From: an uncultured Phascolarctobacterium sp.
GTDB lineage: Bacteria > Bacillota > Negativicutes > Acidaminococcales > Acidaminococcaceae
Reading direction: 5' to 3'
Assembly (NCBI GenBank): GCA_905200645.1
Contig: CAJKLD010000005.1
Location: 1 to 64,000, forward strand
DNA length: 64,000 bases
Both the position numbers and the translations under genes were made by a program. Below, piece by piece: positions 18,102 through 27,489 of this stretch; position 1 is the first letter of the stretch; each line of letters opens with the position of its first letter. The notes beneath the pieces are model-generated. The model was not told where the DNA came from, did no database searches, and saw only the letters and a list, made by a program, of their open reading frames with translations.

Positions 18102-19036
18102 TTATTTTCCTGCTCCAAAACCATGCCCAAGCCCACGGCAATAGCCTGTAATTTTTTCAGGCGGTGGTTAATGCCGGATTTGCCCAAGCCGTCAGTATAT
18201 TCTACTAAATCATTTAGAGAAACGTCCGGATGCTCTAAGCGCAGGCGGGCAATCTCCTGCAAATTAGGCTCCAGCTGACCAATGCCGCCGTGAGCATCAA
18301 TATATTTAATGCAGCTTACCTGACGCACCGCCGCCTTCACTACCTTATTTAGGTTAGCTGTTTCGCAGTTCACCGCGCGATTGACATTATTGCGCATTTC
18401 CTTAACAATACGCACATTTTCCAGCTCCATCATAGCGTTATGTGCGCCGATAACATTGAGAAAATTGATAATGCTCTCGCCGTCCTTTAAATAGACAATA
18501 TATTCATTCTTTCTGTCCGTCAGCTTAGCTTTCATAGAAAAACTATGCATAACCTTAATAATGGTTTGCGCAAAAGTTTCGTTGCCGGTGACCATTTCCA
18601 AATGATAATCGCTGGCCGGACGGCTGATGCTGCCGCCGCCCAAAAAAGCGCCGCGCAGATAGGTGCGCTTACAGCTATGACTGTTAAGCAGAGGATTTTG
18701 CAAATCGCTTTCCATGCTCAACAGCTGCAATTCTTCCAGCGCCGTACTAACTTTAGGCGCCGGTAGTACGTGTACCTGATAGCGATTATTTTTTTTCAGA
18801 CGGCGGGAACGGGTAATGACCACCTCCGTCTGTACCTCATAATTATTTTTCAGCATGTGCAGCACTCGGCGCGCCAGGGCTGCATTTTCAGTAGAAAAGT
18901 GGATGCCGACATTTAAACCGCGGATAATAATGGCGCCGCTCATGCGCAGCAGCCCCAAAAGCTCCGCCTTATCGCCCGCAACGTCGTTGGTTTCAATGCG
19001 GGACAGTTCGTTTTTTACATCATTGGAAAAAGACAT
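18098..19036 (-). CDS. whiA: WhiA-type DNA-binding protein
   Basis: The 312-residue protein has the WhiA layout: a LAGLIDADG-like N-terminal part (LRGAFLGGGSISRP near residue 127) and a C-terminal helix-turn-helix (LNDLVEYTDGLGKSGINHRLKKL, about 275-297). WhiA affects cell division and carbon metabolism in Firmicutes. The order rapZ-yvcK-whiA is the conserved one. Confidence 0.95.
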   Translation of the reverse strand: MSFSNDVKNELSRIETNDVAGDKAELLGLLRMSGAIIIRGLNVGIHFSTENAALARRVLHMLKNNYEVQTEVVITRSRRLKKNNRYQVHVLPAPKVSTALEELQLLSMESDLQNPLLNSHSCKRTYLRGAFLGGGSISRPASDYHLEMVTGNETFAQTIIKVMHSFSMKAKLTDRKNEYIVYLKDGESIINFLNVIGAHNAMMELENVRIVKEMRNNVNRAVNCETANLNKVVKAAVRQVSCIKYIDAHGGIGQLEPNLQEIARLRLEHPDVSLNDLVEYTDGLGKSGINHRLKKLQAIAVGLGMVLEQENK

Positions 19037-19066
19037 GCGGCCTCCCCCTTGCTTTAACTTGCTTAA

Positions 19067-20434
19067 TTATTTCTCTTCCTGCTGTTTCATTTTGCGCATT
19101 CCCTGACGCATAAAGAAATAATCAAAAAATTGCATACCGCGGCCAAAAAGGCGCAGACGATAAATCAGCGCAATCAAAACTCGCGCCAGCTTACGCGGGT
19201 CGTGGCGCACCAAATCGTGCTTGCTGATAAGACGTGCAGGCACCACCGTAATGCCTAAGCTGCGAATTTTATCAATATCCGGCGTAATGGGCATGGAGCC
19301 CTCGGCGTTGTACTGACGCAGCTGCTCCACCGTAATATCTTGGTCGTTGACAATAACGTAATCCAAAAACTGCGCGCCCATGTGCTTAATTAAAGCCTGC
19401 ACATGCTCGTAAGCGCCGTAGCCGTCGGTTTCGCCGGGCTGAGTCATCACGTTGCAGATATAAATTTTTACAGCGCCGGACTGCAAAATTGCCTCGCGAA
19501 TACCGTCCACCAGCAAATTGGGAATAACGCTGGTGTACAGGCTGCCGGGGCCAAAAATCAGCACGTCCGCATTCTTAATCGCTTCTACCGCGCCTTGAGT
19601 TGCCGGCGCATCCTGAGGCAGCATCATCATTTTGGCAATGCGTTTGCGCACCTTGGGAATTTCCGATTCGCCCGTTACCACGCTGCCGTCGCGCATCTGC
19701 GCTTGCAGCTGAATATTTGCCAGCGTGGAAGGAATAACCCGTCCGCGCACCTTTAAAATTTGGCTGGTAGCGTTAAGTCCCGCTTCCATGCCGCCCTCTG
19801 CCTCCGCCATAGCCGCAATAAAAAGATTGCCAAAGCAGTGGCCTGCCAGCGGCGAATCGCCCTGAAAACGATATTGCATCAAACGCTCCATTAAAGGCTC
19901 GCGGTCTGCCAAAGCAGTAAGGCAGTTACGCAAATCGCCGGGCGGAATAATACCCAGCTCTTTGCGCAGGCGTCCCGAAGAACCGCCGTCGTCGGCAGAG
20001 GTAACAACTGCCGTACAATTATTGGTAATATATTTCATGCCGCGCAGCAAGGTCGATAAGCCCGTGCCGCCGCCAACCACAGTAATGGCGGGGCCCTTGG
20101 TCAGCTTGCGCTGCATAAAAATTGTTTCCATAAGCGAGCCGTTTTTATCGGGCACAACTACGGAAACCACCGAGCTAATCAAGCGGCGGGTGCCGTAAAC
20201 CATGACGCCGAAGCCGACAAGCAAAAACAGCACGCCTAAAGCTACTACTAAATTATTTGAGTAGCTGCCGGTGGTGAGATAGGTCATTTGGAACAAAAGC
20301 TCCTCCGCTCTCCCCATCAGCTGATAATTAAAAACCATTGCCAGTCCTAAGGCACACAGCAAAACGCCCACTGCAAACAGCAGCAGCCAACGTTTTAAAT
20401 TGATGCCGGGACACAGCCAACTAATCCAACCCAT
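19067..20434 (-). CDS. yvcK: YvcK/CofD-like protein with two N-terminal membrane helices
   Basis: The C-terminal 340 residues are a YvcK domain with VVGGGTGLSTLLRG, TSADDGGSSGRLR and GPGSLYTSVIPNLLV, which bind UDP-sugars. YvcK is needed for growth on gluconeogenic carbon and for cell shape in Bacillus. At 455 residues it is longer than the Bacillus form because of two hydrophobic helices (about 16-37 and 61-83), which should tether the domain to the membrane. It lies between rapZ and whiA. Confidence 0.93.
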   Translation of the reverse strand: MGWISWLCPGINLKRWLLLFAVGVLLCALGLAMVFNYQLMGRAEELLFQMTYLTTGSYSNNLVVALGVLFLLVGFGVMVYGTRRLISSVVSVVVPDKNGSLMETIFMQRKLTKGPAITVVGGGTGLSTLLRGMKYITNNCTAVVTSADDGGSSGRLRKELGIIPPGDLRNCLTALADREPLMERLMQYRFQGDSPLAGHCFGNLFIAAMAEAEGGMEAGLNATSQILKVRGRVIPSTLANIQLQAQMRDGSVVTGESEIPKVRKRIAKMMMLPQDAPATQGAVEAIKNADVLIFGPGSLYTSVIPNLLVDGIREAILQSGAVKIYICNVMTQPGETDGYGAYEHVQALIKHMGAQFLDYVIVNDQDITVEQLRQYNAEGSMPITPDIDKIRSLGITVVPARLISKHDLVRHDPRKLARVLIALIYRLRLFGRGMQFFDYFFMRQGMRKMKQQEEK

Positions 20435-20444
20435 GCTTTCCTCC

Positions 20445-21305
20445 CTATTTATTTTTGGGAATATCGCGATGCGTAATTTCTACACTGTAACCACGCTCAC
20501 GCAGAAACTCGTACAATTTATTGGCGATAAATACGCTGCGGTGCTGACCGCCGGTGCAGCCCACGCTGATAACCAGCTGCGCCTTGCCTTCGTTGATATA
20601 CTGCGGCACCAAAAATTCCAGCAGCTGCTCCTCCAGCTTTAAATACTGAAATGTTTGCGGATAGCGGCAGATAAAATCCGCTACGGGACGGTCGTTACCC
20701 GTCTGGCTGCGCAATTCTTCCACATAAAAGGGATTGGGCAGAAAACGCACGTCTAAAACTAAATCGCTGTCCAAGGGCAAGCCGTGCTTAAAGCCAAAGG
20801 AACGCACCACTATACCCATGCGCTCCTTAGAGCTGCCCTCGCCAAAAAGCTCCGTTACTTTAGCCTTGAGCTGCGCCGTAGACAGCGCCGAGGTATCAAT
20901 AATAGAGGTAGCCTCATCTCGCAACGGCTCCAGCAGCAGGCGCTCGTTAGTAATATTTTTGAGCAAAGAATTGCGCTCGCCCAAAGGATGACGGCGGCGC
21001 GTTTCCTTATAACGGCGCACTAAGGTTTCGTCGGACGCATCTAAAAACAGCAGCTCGTATTTTTGGCCGCTGGCTTTGATTTCATCCAAAACCTGCAGCA
21101 GCTTGTCAAAAAATTGGCCGCCGCGAATATCCACCACTAAAGCAACCTTATCCTCCGACGTTTGGCGGCACAGCTCCGCAAATTTAGGAATCAAGGTAGC
21201 AGGCAGATTATCTATGCAGAAAAAATTTAAGTCCTCCAATGTGCGGACAACCTGCGTTTTGCCGGCGCCGCTCATACCCGTAATAATAAGAAAGTGTGAC
21301 TGCAT
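20445..21305 (-). CDS. rapZ: RNase adapter/nucleotide-binding protein RapZ (YvcJ)
   Basis: The 286-residue protein has a P-loop (ITGMSGAGKTQ near residue 7) and the C-terminal RapZ domain with SVGCTGGQHRSVFIA. It binds nucleotides; in E. coli RapZ directs decay of the small RNA GlmZ. I start it at the ATG before QSHFLIITG because AAAGGGGTGA lies six bases upstream. A longer frame to 21329 lacks a ribosome binding site. Confidence 0.94.
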   Translation of the reverse strand: MQSHFLIITGMSGAGKTQVVRTLEDLNFFCIDNLPATLIPKFAELCRQTSEDKVALVVDIRGGQFFDKLLQVLDEIKASGQKYELLFLDASDETLVRRYKETRRRHPLGERNSLLKNITNERLLLEPLRDEATSIIDTSALSTAQLKAKVTELFGEGSSKERMGIVVRSFGFKHGLPLDSDLVLDVRFLPNPFYVEELRSQTGNDRPVADFICRYPQTFQYLKLEEQLLEFLVPQYINEGKAQLVISVGCTGGQHRSVFIANKLYEFLRERGYSVEITHRDIPKNK

Positions 21306-21407
21306 GTGCTTCACCCCTTTAATAAACAATTAGTAAATTATATTACATTATACCACGAAATAAAAAAAGTTGAAAGCGCGCTGCTAAAAGCAGCTTACAA
21401 CTCCATA

Positions 21408-21443
21408 CAAAAAAGCGTACACAAGCCATTAACTCATGTACGC
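21408..21443 (-). terminator. Terminator of the cyclase gene
   Basis: On the minus strand GCGTACA pairs with TGTACGC and a run of T follows; it lies 16 bases after the cyclase stop codon. Confidence 0.85.
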
Positions 21444-21459
21444 CATAAACTTTTAAATT

Positions 21460-22230
21460 TTATTTCTTCGGTGTAATCGCCAAAACGCGGGCAGGCAAAC
21501 CGGTTGCGCCCTCAATACGCGGCCAGGCGGCAAACAGCAGCGCGCCGGCAGGAGCAACCTTGTCCAAATTATCCAGCACCTCAATCTGTAATTTGCCTTT
21601 AGCCAGAACATAACGCTCGCAAGCCAAATCTCCTTGAGCGGCTGCCAATGCGCTGGCATCGGTGTCCAAGGTTTCGTGACCGTTGGCGGCGGCGTTGCGT
21701 TCTTCGTAAATATATTGCAACGCTTCCAAGGACCAGCCGGGAAAATTTTCGCTGCCGTCCTCGGCAACGCCGCTTAGTTTATCCATATCCGGCCAATTTT
21801 TTGCCCAATCAGTACGCAGGGCTACAAACGCGCCGTCGGGAATAGCGCCGTATTTCTCTTCGTACTCTTTAATATCGGCAACGGTTACGGCGTAATGCAC
21901 ATCCTGCGCAACCTTATCCGTAATATCAATTACGCACAAGGGCATCAGCATATTATTGGTGCCAAAAGCTTCGGAGGAAGCTAAGCCTTTAACAAAGTGG
22001 GACGGAAAATCTATGTGCGTACCAAACTGTCCGGGAAATTTAAAGGTTTGAATCAAGCATTCCAGCATAGGATTGCCCCAATCAAAAACAGTTTTGCCCA
22101 GCTCCACGCTGCCTGCGGGAATGCCGCCCCAATACGGGCTGTCGTTGTTCAGCGAATGCGAAAGTTCCACCCATTCATAAGCGTCGGATTTCAATTCTTC
22201 TAAAATATTCCATAATTTAAATGTCATCAT
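21460..22230 (-). CDS. Cyclase/kynurenine formamidase-like metal hydrolase
   Basis: The 256-residue protein belongs to the cyclase family (PF04199) by its metal motif FGTHIDFPSHF at about residues 69-79 and an early LSHSLNNDSPYWGG. Characterised relatives hydrolyse N-formylkynurenine or isatin, but no tryptophan genes lie nearby, so the substrate is unknown. GAGGGGA precedes the ATG, and terminators lie on both sides, so it is monocistronic. Confidence 0.8.
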   Translation of the reverse strand: MMTFKLWNILEELKSDAYEWVELSHSLNNDSPYWGGIPAGSVELGKTVFDWGNPMLECLIQTFKFPGQFGTHIDFPSHFVKGLASSEAFGTNNMLMPLCVIDITDKVAQDVHYAVTVADIKEYEEKYGAIPDGAFVALRTDWAKNWPDMDKLSGVAEDGSENFPGWSLEALQYIYEERNAAANGHETLDTDASALAAAQGDLACERYVLAKGKLQIEVLDNLDKVAPAGALLFAAWPRIEGATGLPARVLAITPKK

Positions 22231-22315
22231 AAATCCCCTCTTTCCAATTACACGCCGTCTATCCGGCTCTAAATAAGTGATTTTATTTTATCATCACCGG
22301 CAATTCTTGTAAACA

Positions 22316-22356
22316 AAAACGTCTTAAAGCCATTCAAAAAGCTTTAAGACGTTTTA
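22316..22356 (-). terminator. Terminator of the fab-rnc operon
   Basis: A perfect 15-bp stem, AAAACGTCTTAAAGC with GCTTTAAGACGTTTT, ends in T-runs on both strands. It closes the rnc end of the operon. Confidence 0.9.
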
Positions 22357-22379
22357 TTTGTAACATTATTAAAAACAAT

Positions 22380-23108
22380 TTATTCCTTAGGCTGTACATT
22401 CAGCTTTTTCAAAGCCTGTTCTGCCGCGTGCTGTTCGGAGTCCTTTTTTGTGCGTCCCTGACCTTCGCCAATAACCTTACCCTCCACTACAACTTCGGAG
22501 AGAAAAATTTTATTATGCTCCGGCCCGCTGCTACCCAGCAGCTGATAAGAAATTTCTACATCGCCGTCCCGCTGCAAAAATTCCTGCAAGCGCGTTTTAT
22601 AATCATTATAAATACCGTTACGGCAGATGTAATCAATTTCCGGCTGCATCATGTGCAAAAGATAATTTTGCGCTACGTCAAAGCCCTGGTCTAAATAAAT
22701 AGCGCCCAGCACAGATTCAAAGGCATCAGCTAAAATAGAGGCTCGTTCTCTACCTCCGCTTAACTCTTCGCCCTTACCCAAAAGCAGCAGGTCGCCCAAA
22801 TGAATTTTTTGCGCGTATTCATACAGCGACGCTTCGCATACTAAATGAGCGCGCAGCTTGGTAAGCTGTCCCTCGGCCAACGCAGGAAAATTTTCATACA
22901 TATAAGTGCTTACAATAACGCTGAGCACAGAATCACCTAAAAACTCAATGCGTTCGTTATGCCGAGGTTTTGGCTGCTGCTTCGCCTCGTGTGCAAAGGA
23001 GGTGTGGGTCAACGCCATATCCAGCAGCTTTAAATCCTGCATTTGGATACCAAGACTGCTGCAAAAATTTAGCAGTAGCTGCTTACGTTTCTCCTGCATA
23101 GCCATCAT
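22380..23108 (-). CDS. rnc: Ribonuclease III
   Basis: RNase III cuts double-stranded RNA in rRNA maturation and mRNA decay. The catalytic signature HNERIEFLGDSVLSV and the second acidic cluster ADAFESVLGAIYLD are intact, and a double-stranded RNA binding domain fills the last 70 residues (DYKTRLQEFLQ... RTKKDSEQHAAEQAL). I start it at the paired ATG codons seven bases after the fabF stop, 242 residues. A frame to 23162 would overlap fabF by 47 bases. rnc at the end of a fab operon is common in Firmicutes. Confidence 0.94.
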   Translation of the reverse strand: MMAMQEKRKQLLLNFCSSLGIQMQDLKLLDMALTHTSFAHEAKQQPKPRHNERIEFLGDSVLSVIVSTYMYENFPALAEGQLTKLRAHLVCEASLYEYAQKIHLGDLLLLGKGEELSGGRERASILADAFESVLGAIYLDQGFDVAQNYLLHMMQPEIDYICRNGIYNDYKTRLQEFLQRDGDVEISYQLLGSSGPEHNKIFLSEVVVEGKVIGEGQGRTKKDSEQHAAEQALKKLNVQPKE

Positions 23109-23115
23109 CTCGCTT

Positions 23116-24375
23116 TTAGTCAACGTATTTTTTGAAAACGATAGCTGCATTGTGGCCGCCAAAGCCTAAGTTATCGCTCAAAGCTACGTTAACAACTCTT
23201 TCGCGGGCAACGTTAGGAGTATAATCCAAATCCAAAACGCCTTCGGGATCGTCCAAATCCTTATCCTGATAGTTAATGGTAGGCGGAACAAGATTATTTT
23301 CAATGGTCAAAACGGTAGCAATAGCTTCTACGCCACCGGCAGCGCCCAGCAAGTGACCAATCATGGATTTATTGGAGCTGATGCTCAATTCATAAGCATG
23401 GTCGCCAAAAACCTTTTTGAAGGCAATGGTTTCGCCCAAGTCATTGCGATGAGTGGAGGTGCCGTGAGCGTTGATATAATCAACCTCCTCCGGTTTTACG
23501 CCGGCGTCATCAATAGCGGACTGAATGCAGGCAGCAGGAGTTGCACCGGTCGGGTCGGGAGCGGTAATGTGGTAAGCGTCGCAGTTCATGCCAAAGCCGG
23601 CCAGCTCTGCATAAATGTGCGCTCCGCGAGCCTTAGCATGCTCCAGCTCTTCCAAAACAATTACACCGGCGCCCTCGCCTAAAACAAAGCCGTCGCGTTT
23701 TTTATCAAAGGGGCAGGAAGCCTGCTCCGGATGCTCGTTGTTGGTAGACAAAGCCTTCATGTTGGCAAAGCCCGCAATAGCCACGGGAGAAACGGCAGCT
23801 TCGGTGCCGCCAGCCAGCATTACGTCGGCATCACCGTATTGAATGGTGCGCAGAGCGTCGCCAATGCAGTTGGTGCCGGTTGCGCAGGCAGTAACAATCG
23901 CAGTATTAGGTCCTTTCAGGCCAAGAGCAATGGCAATTTGACCGGCGGACATGTTAGGAATTTCCATAGGAATAAAGAAGGGGCTGATTTTGGAAGGGCC
24001 TTTAGCGCCATATTTCAAGGATTGATCCAAGAAAGTGTGAATGCCGCCAATACCGCTGCCAACGCAGACGCCGCAGCGCAGAGCATTTTCCTTGCTCATA
24101 TCCAGCGCAGCGTCCTCTACTGCCAGCTTAGCGGCAGTAACTGCCAGTTGGGTAACGCGGTCCATACGTTTACCTTCTTTTTTATCAATATAAGCAGTGT
24201 AATCAAAATCTTTTACTTCGGCAGCAATTTTTACAGTGAAGCCTTCAGTATCAAATTGAGTGATGGGACCAATACCGGATTTACCGGCAGTCAGATTGCT
24301 CCAAAAAGTCTCCTTGCCGATACCGATAGGAGTTACAGGGCCAAGACCAGTTACTACAACTCTTCTTTTACTCAA
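23116..24375 (-). CDS. fabF: 3-oxoacyl-ACP synthase II
   Basis: FabF elongates acyl-ACP with malonyl-ACP. The 419-residue thiolase-fold protein has the catalytic Cys in TACATGTNCIG and the two His in NAHGTSTHRND and SNKSMIGHLLGAAGG. It starts 17 bases after the stop of the FabK-like gene. Confidence 0.96.
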   Translation of the reverse strand: MSKRRVVVTGLGPVTPIGIGKETFWSNLTAGKSGIGPITQFDTEGFTVKIAAEVKDFDYTAYIDKKEGKRMDRVTQLAVTAAKLAVEDAALDMSKENALRCGVCVGSGIGGIHTFLDQSLKYGAKGPSKISPFFIPMEIPNMSAGQIAIALGLKGPNTAIVTACATGTNCIGDALRTIQYGDADVMLAGGTEAAVSPVAIAGFANMKALSTNNEHPEQASCPFDKKRDGFVLGEGAGVIVLEELEHAKARGAHIYAELAGFGMNCDAYHITAPDPTGATPAACIQSAIDDAGVKPEEVDYINAHGTSTHRNDLGETIAFKKVFGDHAYELSISSNKSMIGHLLGAAGGVEAIATVLTIENNLVPPTINYQDKDLDDPEGVLDLDYTPNVARERVVNVALSDNLGFGGHNAAIVFKKYVD

Positions 24376-24392
24376 AATTTTTCACCTCGTAG

Positions 24393-25346
24393 TTAAATTT
24401 TTGCAATATCTTCTTTGATTCTGCGGAAAATTTCTTTTACAGGCAGAATCTCTTTAATTTTCCACATGTTAGCGCCGGTAAATACCAAGCCGGTCTCCAC
24501 ATCGCCCTGCTGCGCTCTGGTAAGGGCGCGGATAATGCAGAAGCTGTGAGTGCAGTGCTTCAAGCATAAATCGCATTGTCGGGGCTTGGGAGCTCTATTT
24601 TCCAAAGACAGCTGCGCAAAGGGATTGCGGATAGCGCGTCCCTTGTAGCCCACGGGACTATCAATCTGCACAACGTCCTCTTTTGTCATTTTCAGATAAA
24701 ATTCTTTCAGGGCCGGTGCACCGTTAGATTCCTCACTGGCAGCAAAACGACTGCCCATTTGTACACCGCTGGCACCCAAATTCAAAAGGTCTGCCACATC
24801 CTGACCGCATACTGCGCCGCCTGCGGCAATGACCGGTATATTAACGGATTTTACAATCTCCGGAAGAATTTCTTTAATTGACTGTTGGGTACCAAGATGA
24901 CCGCCTGCTTCGGTGCCTTCAACCACAATGGCAGACGCACCCAGCTTTTCAGATATTTTAGCCAGTTTCACAGAAGATACGATAGGTACAACTTCAACAC
25001 CATATTTTCGTCCGACGGCAAAAATATCTCTTGAAAAACCGGCGCCGGCTACGATTAAATCAATTTTCTCTTGTGCGGCAGTAGTAATCAGGTCCAAAAA
25101 AGCTCTGGCTGCGAACATGCAGTTGATACCGACAATTCCCTTACCGCCGGTCAATGCTCGTGCTAAACGAATTTCCTTGCGCAGCTCATCACAGCTCATG
25201 CCGGATGCAGCAATAAGACCGATACCGCCTTCCTTTGCCACAGCCGCTGCCAAACGGGCAGTGGACAGTCTAATAGCCATGCCTCCTTGTACAATCGGTA
25301 CCTCGGCAATAAGCTTACCGATTTTCAGCACTGGTAGTTTCAACAA
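24393..25346 (-). CDS. FabK-like NAD(P)H-dependent flavin oxidoreductase (NPD family)
   Basis: The 317-residue protein is a flavin TIM barrel of the nitronate monooxygenase/FabK family, with PIVQGGMAIRLS, GTEAGGHLG and VQMGSRFAASEES. Its place between acpP and fabF makes an enoyl-ACP reductase role (FabK) plausible, and no other enoyl reductase appears in the operon. A C-terminal cysteine cluster (CDLCLKHCTHSFC) is not in the Streptococcus FabK I know, so I withhold the symbol. The start is TTG behind GGGGGA; no ATG fits. Confidence 0.78.
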   Translation of the reverse strand: MLKLPVLKIGKLIAEVPIVQGGMAIRLSTARLAAAVAKEGGIGLIAASGMSCDELRKEIRLARALTGGKGIVGINCMFAARAFLDLITTAAQEKIDLIVAGAGFSRDIFAVGRKYGVEVVPIVSSVKLAKISEKLGASAIVVEGTEAGGHLGTQQSIKEILPEIVKSVNIPVIAAGGAVCGQDVADLLNLGASGVQMGSRFAASEESNGAPALKEFYLKMTKEDVVQIDSPVGYKGRAIRNPFAQLSLENRAPKPRQCDLCLKHCTHSFCIIRALTRAQQGDVETGLVFTGANMWKIKEILPVKEIFRRIKEDIAKI

Positions 25347-25382
25347 ATATCCCCCATTTCAGGACTAACATAGCTTGTGCCC

Positions 25383-25403
25383 GGGAGTCCCCAAGGGACT
25401 CCC
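25383..25403 (-). promoter_or_regulatory. Stem-loop downstream of acpP
   Basis: A perfect 9-bp stem, GGGAGTCCC and GGGACTCCC, has a 3-base loop and is enclosed by a further TAGCTT/AAGCTA pairing. No T-run follows. It sits just after acpP inside the operon and could stabilise the acpP transcript or reduce read-through into the FabK-like gene and fabF. Confidence 0.5.
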
Positions 25404-25425
25404 TACGCATAAGCTAAGTAAAGCA

Positions 25426-25656
25426 TTATTTTTCTTCATCCAGCAGCTTAACAGCGTCAGCTACAGTGCGAATCTTTTCAGCTTTTTCATCAGGAATTTC
25501 AACACCAAATTCTTCTTCAAAAGCCATGATCAGCTCAACGATGTCGAGGGAGTCAGCGCCGAGATCATCGATGAAAGCGGATTCCATCTTTACGTCGTCA
25601 GCGTCAACGCTCAATTGCTCAACAGTGATATCTCTTACTTTTTCGAAAGTGCTCAT
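25426..25656 (-). CDS. acpP: Acyl carrier protein
   Basis: The 76-residue acidic protein carries the phosphopantetheine attachment serine in LGADSLDIVEL (Ser about 36). It carries growing acyl chains for the whole operon. A good Shine-Dalgarno sequence precedes the ATG. Confidence 0.97.
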   Translation of the reverse strand: MSTFEKVRDITVEQLSVDADDVKMESAFIDDLGADSLDIVELIMAFEEEFGVEIPDEKAEKIRTVADAVKLLDEEK

Positions 25657-25701
25657 TACGATTCACCTCCTTCCACTTGGCAAAATTTGCATGTTGCCCT
25701 A

Positions 25702-26445
25702 TTACATTACCATACCACCGTCGACATGTAAAGTCTGTCCGGTTATATATTGGGCGTCGTCGCTCACAAGAAAGACAACAGCCTTGGCAATATCGCTGGG
25801 ATCACCTAATTTATGTAAAGGAATAGTATTCAGCATACCTTCAACTACCTTTTCAGGAAGAACGGCAGTCATATCGGTTTGAATAAAGCCGGGAGCAACG
25901 GCATTGACGGTAATGCCGCGAGCGGCAACCTCTTTAGCCACAGCCTTGGTAAAGCCCAAAACGCCTGCCTTAGCGGCAGCATAGTTAGCCTGTCCGGCAT
26001 TGCCCATCAGTCCGACAACGGAGCTGATGCTCACGATACGACCGGCTTTTTGCTTCATCATATATTTTACCGCAGCTTTAGTGCAGTTAAAAACGCCTTT
26101 CAGATTGGTAGTCAAAACGGCGTCCCAATCCTCTTCCTTCATACGCATTAAAAGACCGTCGCGGGTGATACCGGCATTGTTAACCAAAATATCAATGCGT
26201 CCGAATTCTTTAACCACTGCGTCTACCAGAGCGCCTGCCGCTTCGTTAGAAGAAATATCAGCCTGCAATACCAAAGCCTTGCGGCCCATAGCTTCAATTT
26301 CGGCAGCAACCTCTTTAGCAGCAGCTTCGCTGCCAGCATAGTTTACTACTACGTCGGCGCCTTCGGCAGCCAATGCCAAAGCGATAGCACGGCCTATGCC
26401 GCGGGATGCGCCGGTTACTAGTGCTTTTTTACCCTCTAATTTCAT
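25702..26445 (-). CDS. fabG: 3-oxoacyl-ACP reductase
   Basis: The 247-residue short-chain dehydrogenase has the cofactor motif TGASRGIGRAIA, NNAGITRDG, and the catalytic Ser-Tyr-Lys set in SISSVVGLMGNAGQANYAAAKAG. It reduces 3-oxoacyl-ACP with NADPH. It lies between fabD and acpP. Confidence 0.97.
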   Translation of the reverse strand: MKLEGKKALVTGASRGIGRAIALALAAEGADVVVNYAGSEAAAKEVAAEIEAMGRKALVLQADISSNEAAGALVDAVVKEFGRIDILVNNAGITRDGLLMRMKEEDWDAVLTTNLKGVFNCTKAAVKYMMKQKAGRIVSISSVVGLMGNAGQANYAAAKAGVLGFTKAVAKEVAARGITVNAVAPGFIQTDMTAVLPEKVVEGMLNTIPLHKLGDPSDIAKAVVFLVSDDAQYITGQTLHVDGGMVM

Positions 26446-26476
26446 AATTATTAGTTTTCCTTTCTCTAGGCAATGC

Positions 26477-27421
26477 TTATAGCGCTTTTAAAGCTTCCAA
26501 AGTTTTCTCCAAGCTTGCCGGATCTTCCACATTCAAAGCAGTCATCCCCTTAGCAATCTTCTTGGTAAAGCCGGTGAGTACCTTGCCGGGGCCAACCTCA
26601 ACAAAGGTATCTACGCCGCCTGCAACCATATTGCGTACAGAGGTTTCCCACAGTACCGGGCTGGCAGCCTGTTTAATCAACAGCTTTTTAATTTCTGCGC
26701 CGCTTACTACCTCTTGAGCGGTTACGTTGGCAACTACGGGAATGGCAATATCCTTAATTTCCATAGGCGCCAAAACTTCTGCCAAACGGTCGGCAGCGGG
26801 CTGCATCAAGGTGCTGTGGAAGGGAGCGCTTACCGGCAGCAGCACGGCACGCTTAGCGCCGGCAGCCTTTAATTCTTCAATAGCCTTGTTTACGGGAGCA
26901 ACGGCGCCGGCAATTACTACTTGACCGGGGCAATTAAAGTTTACAGCCTGTACGGCGGCGCCCATTTCAGCTTCAACAGCCTTGCAGATTTCTACAATTT
27001 TTTCGCTTTCTAAACCCAAAACGGCAGCCATGCTGCCCTCGCCTACGGGAACGGCCTCCTGCATAAATTCGCCGCGTTTATGTACCGCTACAACGGCGTC
27101 GGCAAATTTCATAGCGCCAACGTTTACCAAAGCGGAATATTCGCCCAGGCTGTGGCCTGCCGCTACATCGCAGCCAATGCCGTGCTCTTTCAATACTGCG
27201 CCGCAAGCGGTGCTGGCAGTTAAAATTGCCGGTTGAGTGTTGGCAGTAAGCTTTAAATCCTCTGCCGGACCTTCAAAGCACATTTTGCTGATGGAATAGC
27301 CTAAAGCATCGTCTGCTTCTGCAAAAATTTGTCTAACAACGGCATATTCATCATAAAATGCCTTGCACATACCTACGGTTTGGGAGCCTTGTCCCGGAAA
27401 TACAAACGCAATCTTGCTCAT
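26477..27421 (-). CDS. fabD: Malonyl-CoA:ACP transacylase
   Basis: FabD loads malonyl groups onto ACP. The 314-residue protein begins MSKIAFVFPGQGSQTVGM, and the active-site serine is in AGHSLGEYSAL. The start at 27421 has GAGG upstream; a frame to 27463 runs into the fabH intergenic gap without a site. Confidence 0.96.
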   Translation of the reverse strand: MSKIAFVFPGQGSQTVGMCKAFYDEYAVVRQIFAEADDALGYSISKMCFEGPAEDLKLTANTQPAILTASTACGAVLKEHGIGCDVAAGHSLGEYSALVNVGAMKFADAVVAVHKRGEFMQEAVPVGEGSMAAVLGLESEKIVEICKAVEAEMGAAVQAVNFNCPGQVVIAGAVAPVNKAIEELKAAGAKRAVLLPVSAPFHSTLMQPAADRLAEVLAPMEIKDIAIPVVANVTAQEVVSGAEIKKLLIKQAASPVLWETSVRNMVAGGVDTFVEVGPGKVLTGFTKKIAKGMTALNVEDPASLEKTLEALKAL

Positions 27422-27489
27422 GGGAAAAACCTCGCTTTCTTTAATTATACTAGCTAATTGCAAAACCTTCTATACTAAATGCAAAAATA

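Noticed and set aside
24393..25346. Unique cysteine cluster in the FabK-like protein as a new metal site
   Set aside because: Similar C-terminal cysteine patterns occur, as far as I recall, in many clostridial members of this flavoprotein family.
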